Part shown: positions 1 through 8,070 of the stretch, in pieces | Layout: each line of letters opens with the position of its first letter | Position numbering within the stretch: position 1 is the first letter of the stretch | DNA from: Bacteroidales bacterium | Lineage (GTDB): Bacteria; Bacteroidota; Bacteroidia; Bacteroidales; JAAYJT01 | DNA length: 41,677 nucleotides | Direction of reading: 5' to 3' | Assembly (NCBI GenBank): GCA_012522795.1 | Contig: JAAYJT010000064.1 | Location: forward strand, 1 to 41,677 | Translations under genes and position numbers: made by a program | Notes under the pieces: model-generated | Database searches by the model: none | What the model saw: the letters and a program-made list of their open reading frames with translations, nothing else | Told to the model about the DNA's origin: nothing

Positions 1-177
1 AAATAGTCCAAGCTGTTTTGTAAATTACAATCGTTAATGCCGGTGGTTAAAACATTCAGAACAATTGAGCGGAGCGATAATACGAATTGTATTTACAAAT
101 AGTCCAAGCTGTTTTGTAAATTACAATCGTTAATGCCAGTGGTTAAAACATTCAGAACAATTGAGCGGAGCGATAAT
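1..177. repeat. 96-bp tandem repeat, two copies at window edge
   Basis: Positions 1-81 recur at 97-177 with one mismatch (G42 versus A138), giving a 96-bp period. The first copy starts at base 1, so the array probably continues to the left of the window. No reading frame is conserved. It lies just upstream of a tRNA gene. Spacing and lack of dyad structure do not fit a CRISPR. Confidence 0.85.
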
Positions 178-234
178 TGGTCTGTTATATTTTGCCATCC
201 GGTATAATTGGTCTGTTATATTTTGCCAACCGGT
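173..234. repeat. 31-bp tandem repeat, two copies
   Basis: Positions 173-203 and 204-234 are head-to-tail copies differing at one base (CCATCCGG versus CCAACCGG). The first unit overlaps the last bases of the 96-bp repeat, so the two arrays are joined directly. Function unknown. Confidence 0.85.
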
Positions 235-297
235 ATTATTTCATTGGCGGAAGGAGTTATTAATGTTGAGTAATAATAAAAATATTTTTTAAAAATA

Positions 298-326
298 TTT
301 GTTGAATCAAAAAAGTTGTATATTTG
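298..326 (+). promoter_or_regulatory. Bacteroidota-type promoter of tRNA-Asp
   Basis: TATATTTG at 319-326 matches the -7 consensus TAnnTTTG exactly. TTTG at 298-301 is a possible -33 box with a 17-base spacer, slightly short. The tRNA begins 22 bases after the -7 box. Confidence 0.6.
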
Positions 327-348
327 CACACTTTTTAAAGGAGAGTAT

Positions 349-423
349 GGTCCGGTAGTTCAGTTTGGTTAGAATACGTGCCTGTCACGCACGGGGTCGC
401 GGGTTCGAGTCCCGTCCGGACCG
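349..423 (+). tRNA. tRNA-Asp (anticodon GTC)
   Basis: The sequence folds as a tRNA. The acceptor stem GGTCCGG (349-355) pairs with CCGGACC (416-422), with discriminator G423. The anticodon stem CGTGC/GCACG encloses the loop CTGTCAC with anticodon GTC at 384-386. A TTCGAGTC T-loop is present. CCA is not encoded, as is common in this phylum. The gene stands alone between its promoter and a hairpin terminator. Confidence 0.97.
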
Positions 424-424
424 C

Positions 425-459
425 AAAACCTTGCAGGTTAATGATCTGCAAGGTTTTTT
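425..459 (+). terminator. Rho-independent terminator after tRNA-Asp
   Basis: AAAACCTTGCAG (425-436) and CTGCAAGGTTTT (446-457) form a 12-bp stem with a 9-base loop, and the stem runs into a T stretch. It begins two bases after the tRNA. Confidence 0.9.
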
Positions 460-740
460 ATTTAGTTGGTTTTGCTTCACATACTAACTACTTATCACAC
501 TGATTTCTCAGAACTGAAAAACGTTTAATTTTAAAAGCTTGTTAGCCAGATAGAAATGGAGAGTACATTAGCGAAATTACAACCATAACCTTAAATCTGG
601 TACACAAGCTCATTATAAATTTATAATCAGCCTGTTAATAAGTGTAAAATTACTGAGTAAAAACCTGATGACCAGGTAAGTAAAATCTTTTTAGAAATGC
701 GTTATTGTATAATAATTACCCTCTTCATTGCATTCAGGCT
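460..740. other. Intergenic stretch without a recognised feature
   Basis: The bases between the tRNA terminator and the 3' end of the amidohydrolase gene are AT-rich. I see no open frame of useful length, hairpin or repeat here. Confidence 0.6.
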
Positions 741-2390
741 TTAGTTTTCTTTGCCCGAAACTTTTTTGCCTCCAACCCAGGTGCTTAGGATTTTAGTATT
801 TAAAATATCTTTTTCCGAGATCTGCATGATATCAAGGTCGGTCATGATAAAATCTGCTATTTTCCCTGCTTCCAGGCTGCCTTTTTCCTTTTCTTCGAAA
901 GTTGCTTTTGCCGCCCATATTGTCATTGAGCGTAAAGCTTCTTCACGGCTTAGTGCATTTTCCATCTGAAAACCATCTTCGGGGTAGCCGCTGTGATCTT
1001 TTCGGAATACGGCTGCATAAAATGTATGTATGGGATAAATTTCTTCAATCGGGAAATCGGTACCATTGGGCAGCCAGCCATTTTCATTTAACAGCATTTT
1101 TTGCGCATAACTGTATTTAAGTCTTTCATTTCCCAATCGCTGCCCTGCCCAATACATATCGGAAGTGGCATGAGTAGATTGAATGCTTGGTATTATTGAA
1201 TACTGTCCTAACCTTTGAAAATCATCAGGATGCACCACTTGTGCATGCTCTATCCGCCATCGCAGATCGTTTTTTTCGTTTAGGAATTCACTGTAAACAT
1301 CAATCACTCTTCTTACTGCTGCATCGCCAATTGCATGAATATTCATCTGATAGCCATTGTTATACGCTATTTCGCTGTATTTTCGTATAACATCAGCGTC
1401 ATCAACCCAGATTCCCAATTGCTCAGGTGCGTCATAGTATGGTTCGAGCAATCTCGCTCCTCGTGAGCCCAAAGCTCCGTCAGCATATAGCTTTATTGAA
1501 CGAATTGAAAGTCTGCCGGTCTTATAAACACCGTTTTTTACAAAATAATCTATATTTTCATCAGTTGGGTTGAGCATAGCATAAATTCTGATCTTGAGTT
1601 TGCCTTTTTGCTGTAACGAATCAATCAGCAGAACAGTGTTTTTATCAAGACCTGCGTCACAAACAGATGTTAATCCGGCTTCGAAGCAGTTTTTTTGTGC
1701 TTCCTGAAGTGCAGTTATCAGTTCATTTTGATTAAGTGGGGGAACTGCGTTTTTAAATCTGTCGGCACTGTGTTCAAGGAAAACACCGCTTAATTTTCCA
1801 TTATGATAAATCGCTTCTCCTTCGGGGAACAATGTGTCATCATCAATTCCAAGTCTGTTCATTGCTTCCTGATTGACTATTACTGCATGACCATCAATTC
1901 TTATTAATACAACAGGCACATCCGGAAAAATTTCTGAAAGTTGGTGGTGAACCGGAAAGCTTTTATCCTGCCATTTATTCTGATCCCATCCTCTTCCAAG
2001 CAACCATTCAGTATTATGATTGGCAGCATGTTGTTGCATAATTTCCAGAACATGCTCAAACGAAAAAGCCTCACGTAATGAAGCCTGTTGCAGCCCTCTG
2101 GCATACCCTGTAAAATGACTGTGAGCATCAATAAAGCCCGGATAAATTGGTTTCGTACCGGCATTTATCATGTTTTCTGAATTATATTTTCTCATGATAT
2201 CACTGTCGGTTCCCGTTTCAAGAATAATACCCTTGCTCACTGCCATTGCCTGAGAAGTACTGAAGTATTTGTCAATAGTATATATTTTAGCGTTATAAAT
2301 TATAAGGTCAGCTTCTTTTCGGTTTTCAGTACATGCAATACTCATAAGGATTACAATTAAAATTGAAAGAAATAAAGATGTATTCTTCAT
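741..2390 (-). CDS. Amidohydrolase family 3 (YtcJ/NfdA-like) lipoprotein
   Basis: Predicted metal-dependent amidohydrolase of the YtcJ/NfdA type, which hydrolyses amide or formamide bonds; the substrate is unknown. The 549-residue protein starts with a lipoprotein signal and lipobox (SIAC, Cys20), so it should be membrane-anchored outside the cytoplasm. Visible metal-site motifs are H90-x-H92 in FIDAHSHF, H352 in NIHAIGD, E381-H382 in WRIEHAQ and D445 in NGTDFP; LYADGALGSRG (301-311) is also typical of the family. The length is normal. It is transcribed alone on the minus strand. ATG at 2390 is the only start that gives the full signal peptide. Family assignment is secure; substrate and physiological role cannot be read from the sequence. 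Confidence 0.9.
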   Translation of the reverse strand: MKNTSLFLSILIVILMSIACTENRKEADLIIYNAKIYTIDKYFSTSQAMAVSKGIILETGTDSDIMRKYNSENMINAGTKPIYPGFIDAHSHFTGYARGLQQASLREAFSFEHVLEIMQQHAANHNTEWLLGRGWDQNKWQDKSFPVHHQLSEIFPDVPVVLIRIDGHAVIVNQEAMNRLGIDDDTLFPEGEAIYHNGKLSGVFLEHSADRFKNAVPPLNQNELITALQEAQKNCFEAGLTSVCDAGLDKNTVLLIDSLQQKGKLKIRIYAMLNPTDENIDYFVKNGVYKTGRLSIRSIKLYADGALGSRGARLLEPYYDAPEQLGIWVDDADVIRKYSEIAYNNGYQMNIHAIGDAAVRRVIDVYSEFLNEKNDLRWRIEHAQVVHPDDFQRLGQYSIIPSIQSTHATSDMYWAGQRLGNERLKYSYAQKMLLNENGWLPNGTDFPIEEIYPIHTFYAAVFRKDHSGYPEDGFQMENALSREEALRSMTIWAAKATFEEKEKGSLEAGKIADFIMTDLDIMQISEKDILNTKILSTWVGGKKVSGKEN

Positions 2391-2391
2391 A

Positions 2392-2427
2392 ATTGAGCGT
2401 GGGTTTATTATTGAGAGTGGGTTTATT
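2392..2427. repeat. 18-bp tandem duplication
   Basis: ATTGAGCGTGGGTTTATT (2392-2409) is followed at once by the same 18 bases with one change (2410-2427). It lies in the 5' leader of the minus-strand amidohydrolase gene, right before its start codon. Probably a slippage duplication. Confidence 0.8.
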
Positions 2428-2534
2428 TCAGTTATCGAACAATCGGTAATGGTGTACGTTATTAAATTGTTGTGTTGCGAAATTACATTTTTAATTTTTA
2501 ACTGTAGTTAAAGGTTATTGTCAAAATCATTTTT

Positions 2535-2542
2535 TATTTTTG
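2535..2542 (+). promoter_or_regulatory. -7 promoter box before the DUF6580-like gene
   Basis: TATTTTTG matches TAnnTTTG and lies 33 bases before the ATG at 2576. A TTG codon inside this box (2540) opens the frame further upstream but is better explained as promoter. No clear -33 box is seen. Confidence 0.55.
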
Positions 2543-2575
2543 CAAACTGTTAAGAATAATTTAGAATTAAAACTT

Positions 2576-3100
2576 ATGAACCGTAGCATTTTTACTCCCA
2601 GGTTTTTTATTGTCAGCGGCATTATTATACTTGCCATAATTTTACGTCTGATACCTCATTTGCCTAATTTTACTCCTTTGGCAGCAATGGCATTATTTGC
2701 CGGAACCTATATGAAACGCAAGGAATTGGCTTTTGCGATCCCGATAGTGGTTATGCTTATAAGTGATATTTTTCTTGGCTTTCATAATTCCATGATTGCG
2801 GTTTATTCAAGCTTTGCTATAGTGGTAATGATTGGTTTTTACCTTCAGCGCAATGTTAAGGTTCACAGAATATTCGTTGCTTCATTGCTTTCTTCTGTAG
2901 TGTTTTACCTGATCACAAATTTTGCTGTGTGGGCTTCAGGAATGGTTGGTTATCCTATGAATTTTGGAGGTTTAATGCAAAGTTATATTGCAGCTGTTCC
3001 TTTTTTCCGTAATGCATTATTGGGTGATCTTTTCTATAATGCCATGTTTTTTGGAAGTTTTTATTTTGCTACACTAAGATTTCCGGTTCTCCAGCACTAA
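2576..3100 (+). CDS. DUF6580-like multispanning membrane protein
   Basis: A 174-residue integral membrane protein with about five hydrophobic segments. It resembles the DUF6580 family, with the motif NFTPLAAMALFAG near residues 31-43, followed by a short basic loop (MKRKE) and a C-terminal LGDLFYNAMFFG. Such proteins resemble small substrate-binding S-components of ECF-type transporters, but no substrate can be named. The ATG at 2576 is chosen rather than an upstream in-frame TTG at 2540, because that TTG lies inside a -7 promoter box. The gene is monocistronic, with a hairpin terminator 25 bases after its stop. Family call moderately sure; transport role is inference. Confidence 0.75.
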   Translation: MNRSIFTPRFFIVSGIIILAIILRLIPHLPNFTPLAAMALFAGTYMKRKELAFAIPIVVMLISDIFLGFHNSMIAVYSSFAIVVMIGFYLQRNVKVHRIFVASLLSSVVFYLITNFAVWASGMVGYPMNFGGLMQSYIAAVPFFRNALLGDLFYNAMFFGSFYFATLRFPVLQH

Positions 3101-3124
3101 TTGTATTAAGAGATTGATATCTTA

Positions 3125-3159
3125 GGGATATCTCAATTGTTTGATATCCCGTTTTTTTT
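3125..3159 (+). terminator. Rho-independent terminator
   Basis: GGGATATC (3125-3132) pairs with GATATCCC (3143-3150) across a 10-base loop, followed by G and eight T. It ends the DUF6580-like gene. The rest of the gap to mnmE (3160-3374) shows nothing recognisable. Confidence 0.85.
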
Positions 3160-3374
3160 ATCATTGGCTATAACAGCAATAGCTTTGATTTCCGGTATAT
3201 TTCACTCATTGGCTGACATGACAATGACTTTAGGCTTTAAATGTGAAATATTAAGAAGATTTTCTCCAACATTTAGAATTCCTTTAAATTACCTGTGATT
3301 TTTTAATAATCGGGTGTTATGGTTCCTGTTTGTCTGTATCATAACTTCACTGAATCATATTGAATATTTTGTCT

Positions 3375-3382
3375 TAATTTTG
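3375..3382 (+). promoter_or_regulatory. -7 promoter box of mnmE
   Basis: TAATTTTG matches TAnnTTTG and lies 24 bases before the mnmE ATG. No convincing -33 box at normal spacing. Confidence 0.5.
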
Positions 3383-3406
3383 CCTTTAATCAATCTGGAT
3401 TAAATT

Positions 3407-4813
3407 ATGAATCAGAGAAAATATGATAACAGGAATGATACAATTTGCGCTATAAGTACAGCTTTTGGTATGGCAGCCATTGCAATGATCAGATTGTCAG
3501 GTCCGGATGCGATAACTGCTATAGAAAAGGTTTTTAAACCGGTACAGCGAAATATCAGGCTAACAGACCAAAAAGGATATTCAATGTTTTATGGCGATAT
3601 TTCTGATAACGAGGGACTTATTGACACTGTGGTAATCGGGCTTTTCAAAGCACCAAATTCCTATACCGGCGAGGATGTGGTAGAAATTTCATGCCATGGC
3701 TCAATTTATATTCAACAGCGTATTATGAATATGCTTACTGATTGTGGCATAAGAGTAGCAGAACCGGGAGAGTTTACCTTGCGTGCTTTTCTTAATCGTC
3801 GCCTCGATTTATCGCAGGCTGAAGCTGTTGCCGATCTAATAGCATCAACTTCCAAAGCATCACATCAATTGGCTTTATCGCAAATGCGCGGAGGGTTCTC
3901 AAAAAAAATTGAAGCTTTACGTCAACAACTGCTCGATTTTGCTTCACTGATTGAACTGGAACTCGATTTCAGCGAGGAAGATGTTGAATTTGCTAGCCGC
4001 CCTCAGCTTAATGAACTTCTTAATGAATTAAGAACTGAGCTTCAAAACCTTGTTGATTCTTTTAAACTGGGAAATGTCCTTAAACATGGAATACCTGTTG
4101 CTATCATAGGAAAAACAAATGTTGGGAAGTCAACCCTGCTGAATGCAATACTCAATGAGGAAAGGGCTATTGTTTCTGAAATACCCGGTACAACACGCGA
4201 TACCATTGAGGATGTGATCAGTATTAAGGGTATTGCCTTCCGGTTTATTGATACTGCCGGTTTACGCGATACTTATGATGAAATTGAAATAATAGGTATT
4301 GAACGTACCCATGAAAAAATTGAGCAGGCTGCCATTATTTTATATATATTCGATCTGAATGAGTTTAGTATCAGCGAACTAAAAGAGGATCTTGAGGATC
4401 TGAAAAATAAATTAGGTAATCTGGATAAGCGAATAATACTAATTGGTAATAAGACAGACCTGCTGGTAGAGATACCCCACGATTTCAAAGAGTTGGTTGA
4501 GTATGAAACCATTTTTATAAGTTCAAAAAGAAAGGAAAATATCAATCTTATTATTGATTCGCTACTCTTATCAGTTGAGCAAGGTATTACTGACACTGAT
4601 ATTCTGGTAAGCAACGCACGTCATCTACAAGCTTTGCAACAGGCACTTAAAGCTATTCAGTCAGTAGAGGAAGGCTTTCTTATCGGGCTTTCAACTGATT
4701 TGATCTCACTTGACATACGCATTGCCCTTCACCAGCTTGGAGAGATAACAGGGAAGATTACAACTGACGATATTTTAAGTAACGTTTTCTCGAAGTTTTG
4801 TATAGGTAAATAA
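3407..4813 (+). CDS. mnmE: tRNA uridine-5-carboxymethylaminomethyl modification GTPase MnmE
   Basis: MnmE (TrmE) works with MnmG to install the cmnm5 group on the wobble uridine of certain tRNAs, using a tetrahydrofolate one-carbon unit and K+-stimulated GTP hydrolysis, in the cytoplasm. The 468 residues have the family layout: an N-terminal folate-binding domain (about 10-125, with GEFTLRAFLN), a helical domain, an inserted G domain and the catalytic C-terminal CIGK (465-468). G-domain motifs are GKTNVGKS (235-242), EIPGTTRD (258-265), DTAG (282-285) and NKTD (348-351). Length is normal. It is preceded by its own promoter box and faces the ferritin-like gene tail to tail. I see no mnmG in the window. 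Confidence 0.97.
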   Translation: MNQRKYDNRNDTICAISTAFGMAAIAMIRLSGPDAITAIEKVFKPVQRNIRLTDQKGYSMFYGDISDNEGLIDTVVIGLFKAPNSYTGEDVVEISCHGSIYIQQRIMNMLTDCGIRVAEPGEFTLRAFLNRRLDLSQAEAVADLIASTSKASHQLALSQMRGGFSKKIEALRQQLLDFASLIELELDFSEEDVEFASRPQLNELLNELRTELQNLVDSFKLGNVLKHGIPVAIIGKTNVGKSTLLNAILNEERAIVSEIPGTTRDTIEDVISIKGIAFRFIDTAGLRDTYDEIEIIGIERTHEKIEQAAIILYIFDLNEFSISELKEDLEDLKNKLGNLDKRIILIGNKTDLLVEIPHDFKELVEYETIFISSKRKENINLIIDSLLLSVEQGITDTDILVSNARHLQALQQALKAIQSVEEGFLIGLSTDLISLDIRIALHQLGEITGKITTDDILSNVFSKFCIGK

Positions 4814-4876
4814 AATATACTGGTTTCCGGAATTCAAAAAACGGTATATTTCTTAAATCTGCAAAAAAGTATTTGC

Positions 4877-5380
4877 CTAAAAAGGCCAGAATTGGTTATC
4901 GTACCAGATTTTTTCCTTCAACTCTTCATTCAGATCATTGAGGATTTTGTGATGACTTTTTTCCCAGTCGGCAAGAAACTGATACAATTCCTTTTCCTCA
5001 GGGTCAGTAGATTCTTTTGCGCGAGTTGAATAAACTTCAATAGCCTTGTTTTCCATATCAATAGCTGCTGAAATTGCTGCAGCCTCAAATCCAGCAGCTG
5101 AAATGCGCTTTGTAATGGTTTTGTCAAGAACCATATTTGCCACTGATTCATCAGCTTTTGCTGCTATAGAAACTTTATCAAATTTCCCTTTTTTCTGATA
5201 CTGAAGATAATGCTCTGAAAGAAATTCAATATGCAACTGTTCTTCTTCTGCCATGATAGAGAATATCTTTTTTACATCAGGATCATCAGTTTTGGCAGCA
5301 ACAGTTTCATAAAAGGCTTTCCCTCGCTTTTCTAGTAAAATAGCGGTTTTTAGAATGTCAAGAGCAGTTTTGGTTTCCAT
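4877..5380 (-). CDS. Rubrerythrin/ferritin-like diiron protein
   Basis: A 167-residue all-helical ferritin-like protein with a complete set of putative diiron ligands: E17, E47-x2-H50, E110 and E140-x2-H143. It lacks the C-terminal rubredoxin [Fe(SCys)4] domain of classical rubrerythrins and has no cysteine pairs, so it belongs to the rubrerythrin-like erythrin subgroup. Members typically act in peroxide detoxification or iron handling under anaerobic conditions; the electron donor is unknown here. Cytoplasmic, no signal peptide. It has its own -7 box 53 bases upstream and is separated from the RRM gene behind it by a terminator. Confidence 0.88.
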   Translation of the reverse strand: METKTALDILKTAILLEKRGKAFYETVAAKTDDPDVKKIFSIMAEEEQLHIEFLSEHYLQYQKKGKFDKVSIAAKADESVANMVLDKTITKRISAAGFEAAAISAAIDMENKAIEVYSTRAKESTDPEEKELYQFLADWEKSHHKILNDLNEELKEKIWYDNQFWPF

Positions 5381-5432
5381 AATTCAATAGATTTTTTTTG
5401 AAAGAAAATATTAATAAATTGATGTTTGGACT

Positions 5433-5440
5433 CAAAAATA
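5433..5440 (-). promoter_or_regulatory. -7 promoter box of the rubrerythrin-like gene
   Basis: CAAAAATA on the plus strand reads TATTTTTG on the minus strand, matching TAnnTTTG, 53 bases before the ATG at 5380. No clear -33 box. Confidence 0.5.
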
Positions 5441-5460
5441 AAGAACGAGGGCGTAAAGAT

Positions 5461-5489
5461 AAAAAAAAGCCGGCAATTAAGCCGACTTT
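5461..5489 (-). terminator. Rho-independent terminator of the RRM gene
   Basis: On the minus strand AAAGTCGGC (5489-5481) pairs with GCCGGCTTT (5474-5466) with one G-U pair and a 6-base loop, ending in a T8 run. It lies 44 bases after the RRM stop codon. Confidence 0.85.
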
Positions 5490-5532
5490 CTTTTTAAGGA
5501 TCGGATGAAAAAAAGCCGTATACTAAGTGATT

Positions 5533-5835
5533 TTAATATCTCCTGTTGTATCCTCTATTGTCGTCTCTTCCTCTGCCGAAGCTTTTGTTCTCTTCACGCG
5601 GTCTTGCAACTGAAACATTCAGTTCACGGCTGTTTAATGCATATCCGTTTAATCCTGCAATAGCAGCATTACCCTCTGCTTCGTCAGCCATTTCAACAAA
5701 AGCATAACCTTTGCTCCTCCCGGAGAGCTTGTCAGTAATGATTTTCACTGAGTTAACCTCACCGTACCTGGCAAATAATTCTGAAAGCTGATCTTCAGTT
5801 GCTCTGAAGTCAACATTTCCTACATAAATGTTCAT
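5533..5835 (-). CDS. Single-RRM RNA-binding protein
   Basis: A 100-residue protein with one RNA recognition motif. RNP2 is IYVGNV (3-8) and RNP1 is KGYAFVEM, with the aromatic residues expected to stack on RNA bases. A short Arg/Gly/Asn-rich tail follows (about 80-100, containing GRGRDDNRGYNRRY). Free-standing RRM proteins of this size are abundant in Bacteroidota, and some have been linked to global post-transcriptional control; the role of this one is unknown. It is transcribed alone with a good promoter (5866-5895) and a hairpin terminator. Confidence 0.93.
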   Translation of the reverse strand: MNIYVGNVDFRATEDQLSELFARYGEVNSVKIITDKLSGRSKGYAFVEMADEAEGNAAIAGLNGYALNSRELNVSVARPREENKSFGRGRDDNRGYNRRY

Positions 5836-5865
5836 AACTGTAAAAAAATTAATTTAAAAACGCGG

Positions 5866-5895
5866 CAAAGATAGTCTTTTTATGTTCACTAGCAA
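5866..5895 (-). promoter_or_regulatory. Promoter of the RRM gene
   Basis: On the minus strand the -7 box TATCTTTG occupies 5873-5866 and TTG at 5895-5893 gives a -33 element with a 19-base spacer, close to the Bacteroides consensus. The ATG is 31 bases downstream of the -7 box. Confidence 0.65.
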
Positions 5896-6010
5896 TAAAT
5901 CATGATAAATATTGCTTTTTAGTAAAGCATTTTGTTCGTTTTGTAAATAGCAGTTATTAAGATAGTTATGTTTAGTGTTGAACATGTTTATCAAGTTTTA
6001 ATACTTAGCA

Positions 6011-6043
6011 TTGATAGTAAATTAGAAAATTGCTGTAGGTTTG
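6011..6043 (+). promoter_or_regulatory. Probable promoter of the kinase-RapZ operon
   Basis: TAGGTTTG (6036-6043) matches TAnnTTTG, and TTG at 6011-6013 lies 22 bases before it. It would give a leader of about 100 bases ahead of the ATG at 6147. The 311-bp gap 5836-6146 otherwise holds only the divergent RRM promoter. Confidence 0.45.
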
Positions 6044-6146
6044 GGCTTTATTTTCAGGAATAGAGAAGATCAGTTTGTTAAAACCTGTGTTTTGCTTAAT
6101 AAAAAGTTGTTTATATCGTTAATATAGTTAAAAATTCATTTGAGCA

Positions 6147-7601
6147 ATGTCAGCAAACTATAGAGAATTAAGCAATACAAATGATATGGCAATTGTCTTT
6201 GGCAGCTTGTTTCATAAATTCGCCAAAAGCTTTCCTGACAGTATAAAAGCCCTGCCTTTATCAGGTTCCCCGAGAAAATATTACAGAGTAAAATCCGGCG
6301 ATATTTCTGTTATTATCTCGAATAATTCTGATATTCAGGAGCATAAAGCATTCCTGGATTTGAGCTATCATTTTCATGATACCGGACTTCCTGTACCTCG
6401 TATACTTTATTCAGAACCTGATACAGGTATTTGCCTGATTGAAGATCTGGGAGATGTAACTTTGCTGGAACGTATAAATAAGGAAAGAACTCTACCTGAT
6501 TTTAATGATTTGCTTATTATTCATTATCAAAAGGTATTGACCGATTTGATCCGGTTCCAACTTGATGGAGATAAAGGCTTGAATTATAATAATTTGCCTG
6601 CGCCAGAATTTGATGAGCAGGCAATGTATTGGGATTTGAATTATTTTAAATACTACTTTTTAAAACCATCAGCAGTAGTGTTTAATGAAAAGTTGCTGGA
6701 GCTTGATTTTAAAAAACTATTGTTAATTCTGCAACAGGAGAAGCTTAAAGGTTTTATGTACCGTGATTTTCAGGCACGTAATATCATGTTGCACAATGAA
6801 AAATATTATTATATTGATTATCAGGGTGGCCGTAAAGGACCATTGCAATATGATGTTGTATCATTGCTTTTTCAGGCAAAAGCGGCTATCCCTGACTATT
6901 TGAAAGAACAACTGCTTGATTATTATATTCAGGAACTTGAAAAGCGTATTACGCTTAACAGGCAGGAATTCAGAGTAAGGTTCAACTATTTTGTGTTGTT
7001 GCGATTATTGCAGGTTATGGGAGCTTATGGTTTCAGGGGTTGGTTCGAACGAAAAGCTCATTTTCTTGAAAGCATTCCTTTGTTACAGCCTAATATTAAG
7101 TGGCTGCTTGATAATCAGCTTGTTATTGATGATATGCCGGAGTTAAAAAGAGTATTATCTGAAATTTTGTTTAAGATGGAAAATAATTTATTGGTTCAGA
7201 CTCCAAAACTTACAATTGAAATTAATAGTTTTTCCTATCGCCGTGGTATTCCTTATGATTCAAGCGGTCATGGTGGTGGTTTTATATTTGATTGCAGATT
7301 GCTGCCCAATCCTGGATTGCTTGAACCTTATAAAAAGTTAACAGGTCTTGACAGCGAAGTGATACTATTTCTTAAAAAAGAAGATGATGTTAAAGATTTT
7401 ATTGAGAACGCTGCCACTATTGTTAAACAATCAGCCAGAAATTATCTGAAGTCTGGTTACACCAATTTACAGGTGAATTTTGGATGCACTGGCGGCCAGC
7501 ATCGTTCAGTATATTGCGCTGAGAAATTAGCTGAGATCCTGAAGCAACAAACTGATATTTCAATAATTTTAAAACACAGAGAGATCAATATTCTAAAGTA
7601 A
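6147..7601 (+). CDS. Amino-sugar kinase (APH/AmgK-like) fused to RapZ C-terminal domain
   Basis: A 484-residue two-domain protein. Residues 1-340 form an aminoglycoside phosphotransferase/choline-kinase fold, with catalytic loop YRDFQARNIM (205-214, Asp207) and metal-binding IDYQGG (Asp224). This resembles AmgK, the anomeric MurNAc/GlcNAc kinase of cell-wall salvage. Residues about 355-484 match the C-terminal domain of RapZ: SFSYRRGIP (361-369), FDCRLLPNPG (381-390), GCTGGQHRSV (446-455) and a final HREINILK. In E. coli that domain binds glucosamine-6-phosphate. The RapZ N-terminal P-loop domain is absent and replaced by the kinase. It is the first gene of an operon with a MurU-like partner two genes on, which supports an amino-sugar substrate. 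Domain identities are seen in the sequence; substrate and regulation are inferred. Confidence 0.88.
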   Translation: MSANYRELSNTNDMAIVFGSLFHKFAKSFPDSIKALPLSGSPRKYYRVKSGDISVIISNNSDIQEHKAFLDLSYHFHDTGLPVPRILYSEPDTGICLIEDLGDVTLLERINKERTLPDFNDLLIIHYQKVLTDLIRFQLDGDKGLNYNNLPAPEFDEQAMYWDLNYFKYYFLKPSAVVFNEKLLELDFKKLLLILQQEKLKGFMYRDFQARNIMLHNEKYYYIDYQGGRKGPLQYDVVSLLFQAKAAIPDYLKEQLLDYYIQELEKRITLNRQEFRVRFNYFVLLRLLQVMGAYGFRGWFERKAHFLESIPLLQPNIKWLLDNQLVIDDMPELKRVLSEILFKMENNLLVQTPKLTIEINSFSYRRGIPYDSSGHGGGFIFDCRLLPNPGLLEPYKKLTGLDSEVILFLKKEDDVKDFIENAATIVKQSARNYLKSGYTNLQVNFGCTGGQHRSVYCAEKLAEILKQQTDISIILKHREINILK

Positions 7602-7682
7602 ATGGATATGCCTTGCTGACAGCTTTTTCCGGAAACCAATAAATTCTAAACTTCTAATAAAACTTATTTCTATACCACTAAA

Positions 7683-8066
7683 ATGATTGACGAAGTTATT
7701 TCACAATTTTCATCGCTACAGCCTGAAAAATATTATGACAATGCTGAAATAGTGCATTTGACTGCAAAGCAGATTATCAAGGATTTTGCAATGTTTGGTC
7801 TGGACATACAATTTTCGGGCAACACTGAATTTGCATATATGGAATTGATGGGGCAAATGGTTGAAAGCATTCAGGGCTTATTGCAGCATGACAGTGCAAG
7901 ACTGTTTGCGCTTATGTATCAGATTGATCTTAGTCAAACGGCTGTAGATAAATGCCTTGGATCATCTAAAAACATTGCAGCGAATCTGGCTGACCTGGTC
8001 ATACGCCGCGAGATGCTGAAAGTGTTAACAGTAAAATATTTTAAAGAGCTAAAAAATAAAGATTAA
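7683..8066 (+). CDS. Conserved small protein of unknown function in salvage operon
   Basis: A 127-residue soluble, apparently helical, acidic protein with no signal peptide, membrane segment, cysteine pairs or catalytic motif that I recognise. It starts 81 bases after the kinase-RapZ gene and ends four bases before the MurU-like gene, so it is very likely co-transcribed and probably translationally linked to the latter. The position between two enzymes of a predicted pathway suggests an accessory or regulatory partner, but that is inference only. Confidence 0.75.
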   Translation: MIDEVISQFSSLQPEKYYDNAEIVHLTAKQIIKDFAMFGLDIQFSGNTEFAYMELMGQMVESIQGLLQHDSARLFALMYQIDLSQTAVDKCLGSSKNIAANLADLVIRREMLKVLTVKYFKELKNKD

Positions 8067-8070
8067 AGCT

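Noticed and set aside
1-234. CRISPR array
   Set aside because: The repeat units are tandem without variable spacers of regular length, units of 96 and 31 bp differ, and no cas gene is near.
2540-2575. TTG-initiated N-terminal extension of the DUF6580-like protein
   Set aside because: The TTG is the end of the -7 box TATTTTTG, and an ATG with a normal hydrophobic N-terminus lies 36 bases downstream.
4816-4860. Bidirectional terminator between mnmE and the ferritin-like gene
   Set aside because: AAATATAC/GTATATTT is AT-only with a loop of more than 20 bases, too weak to call.
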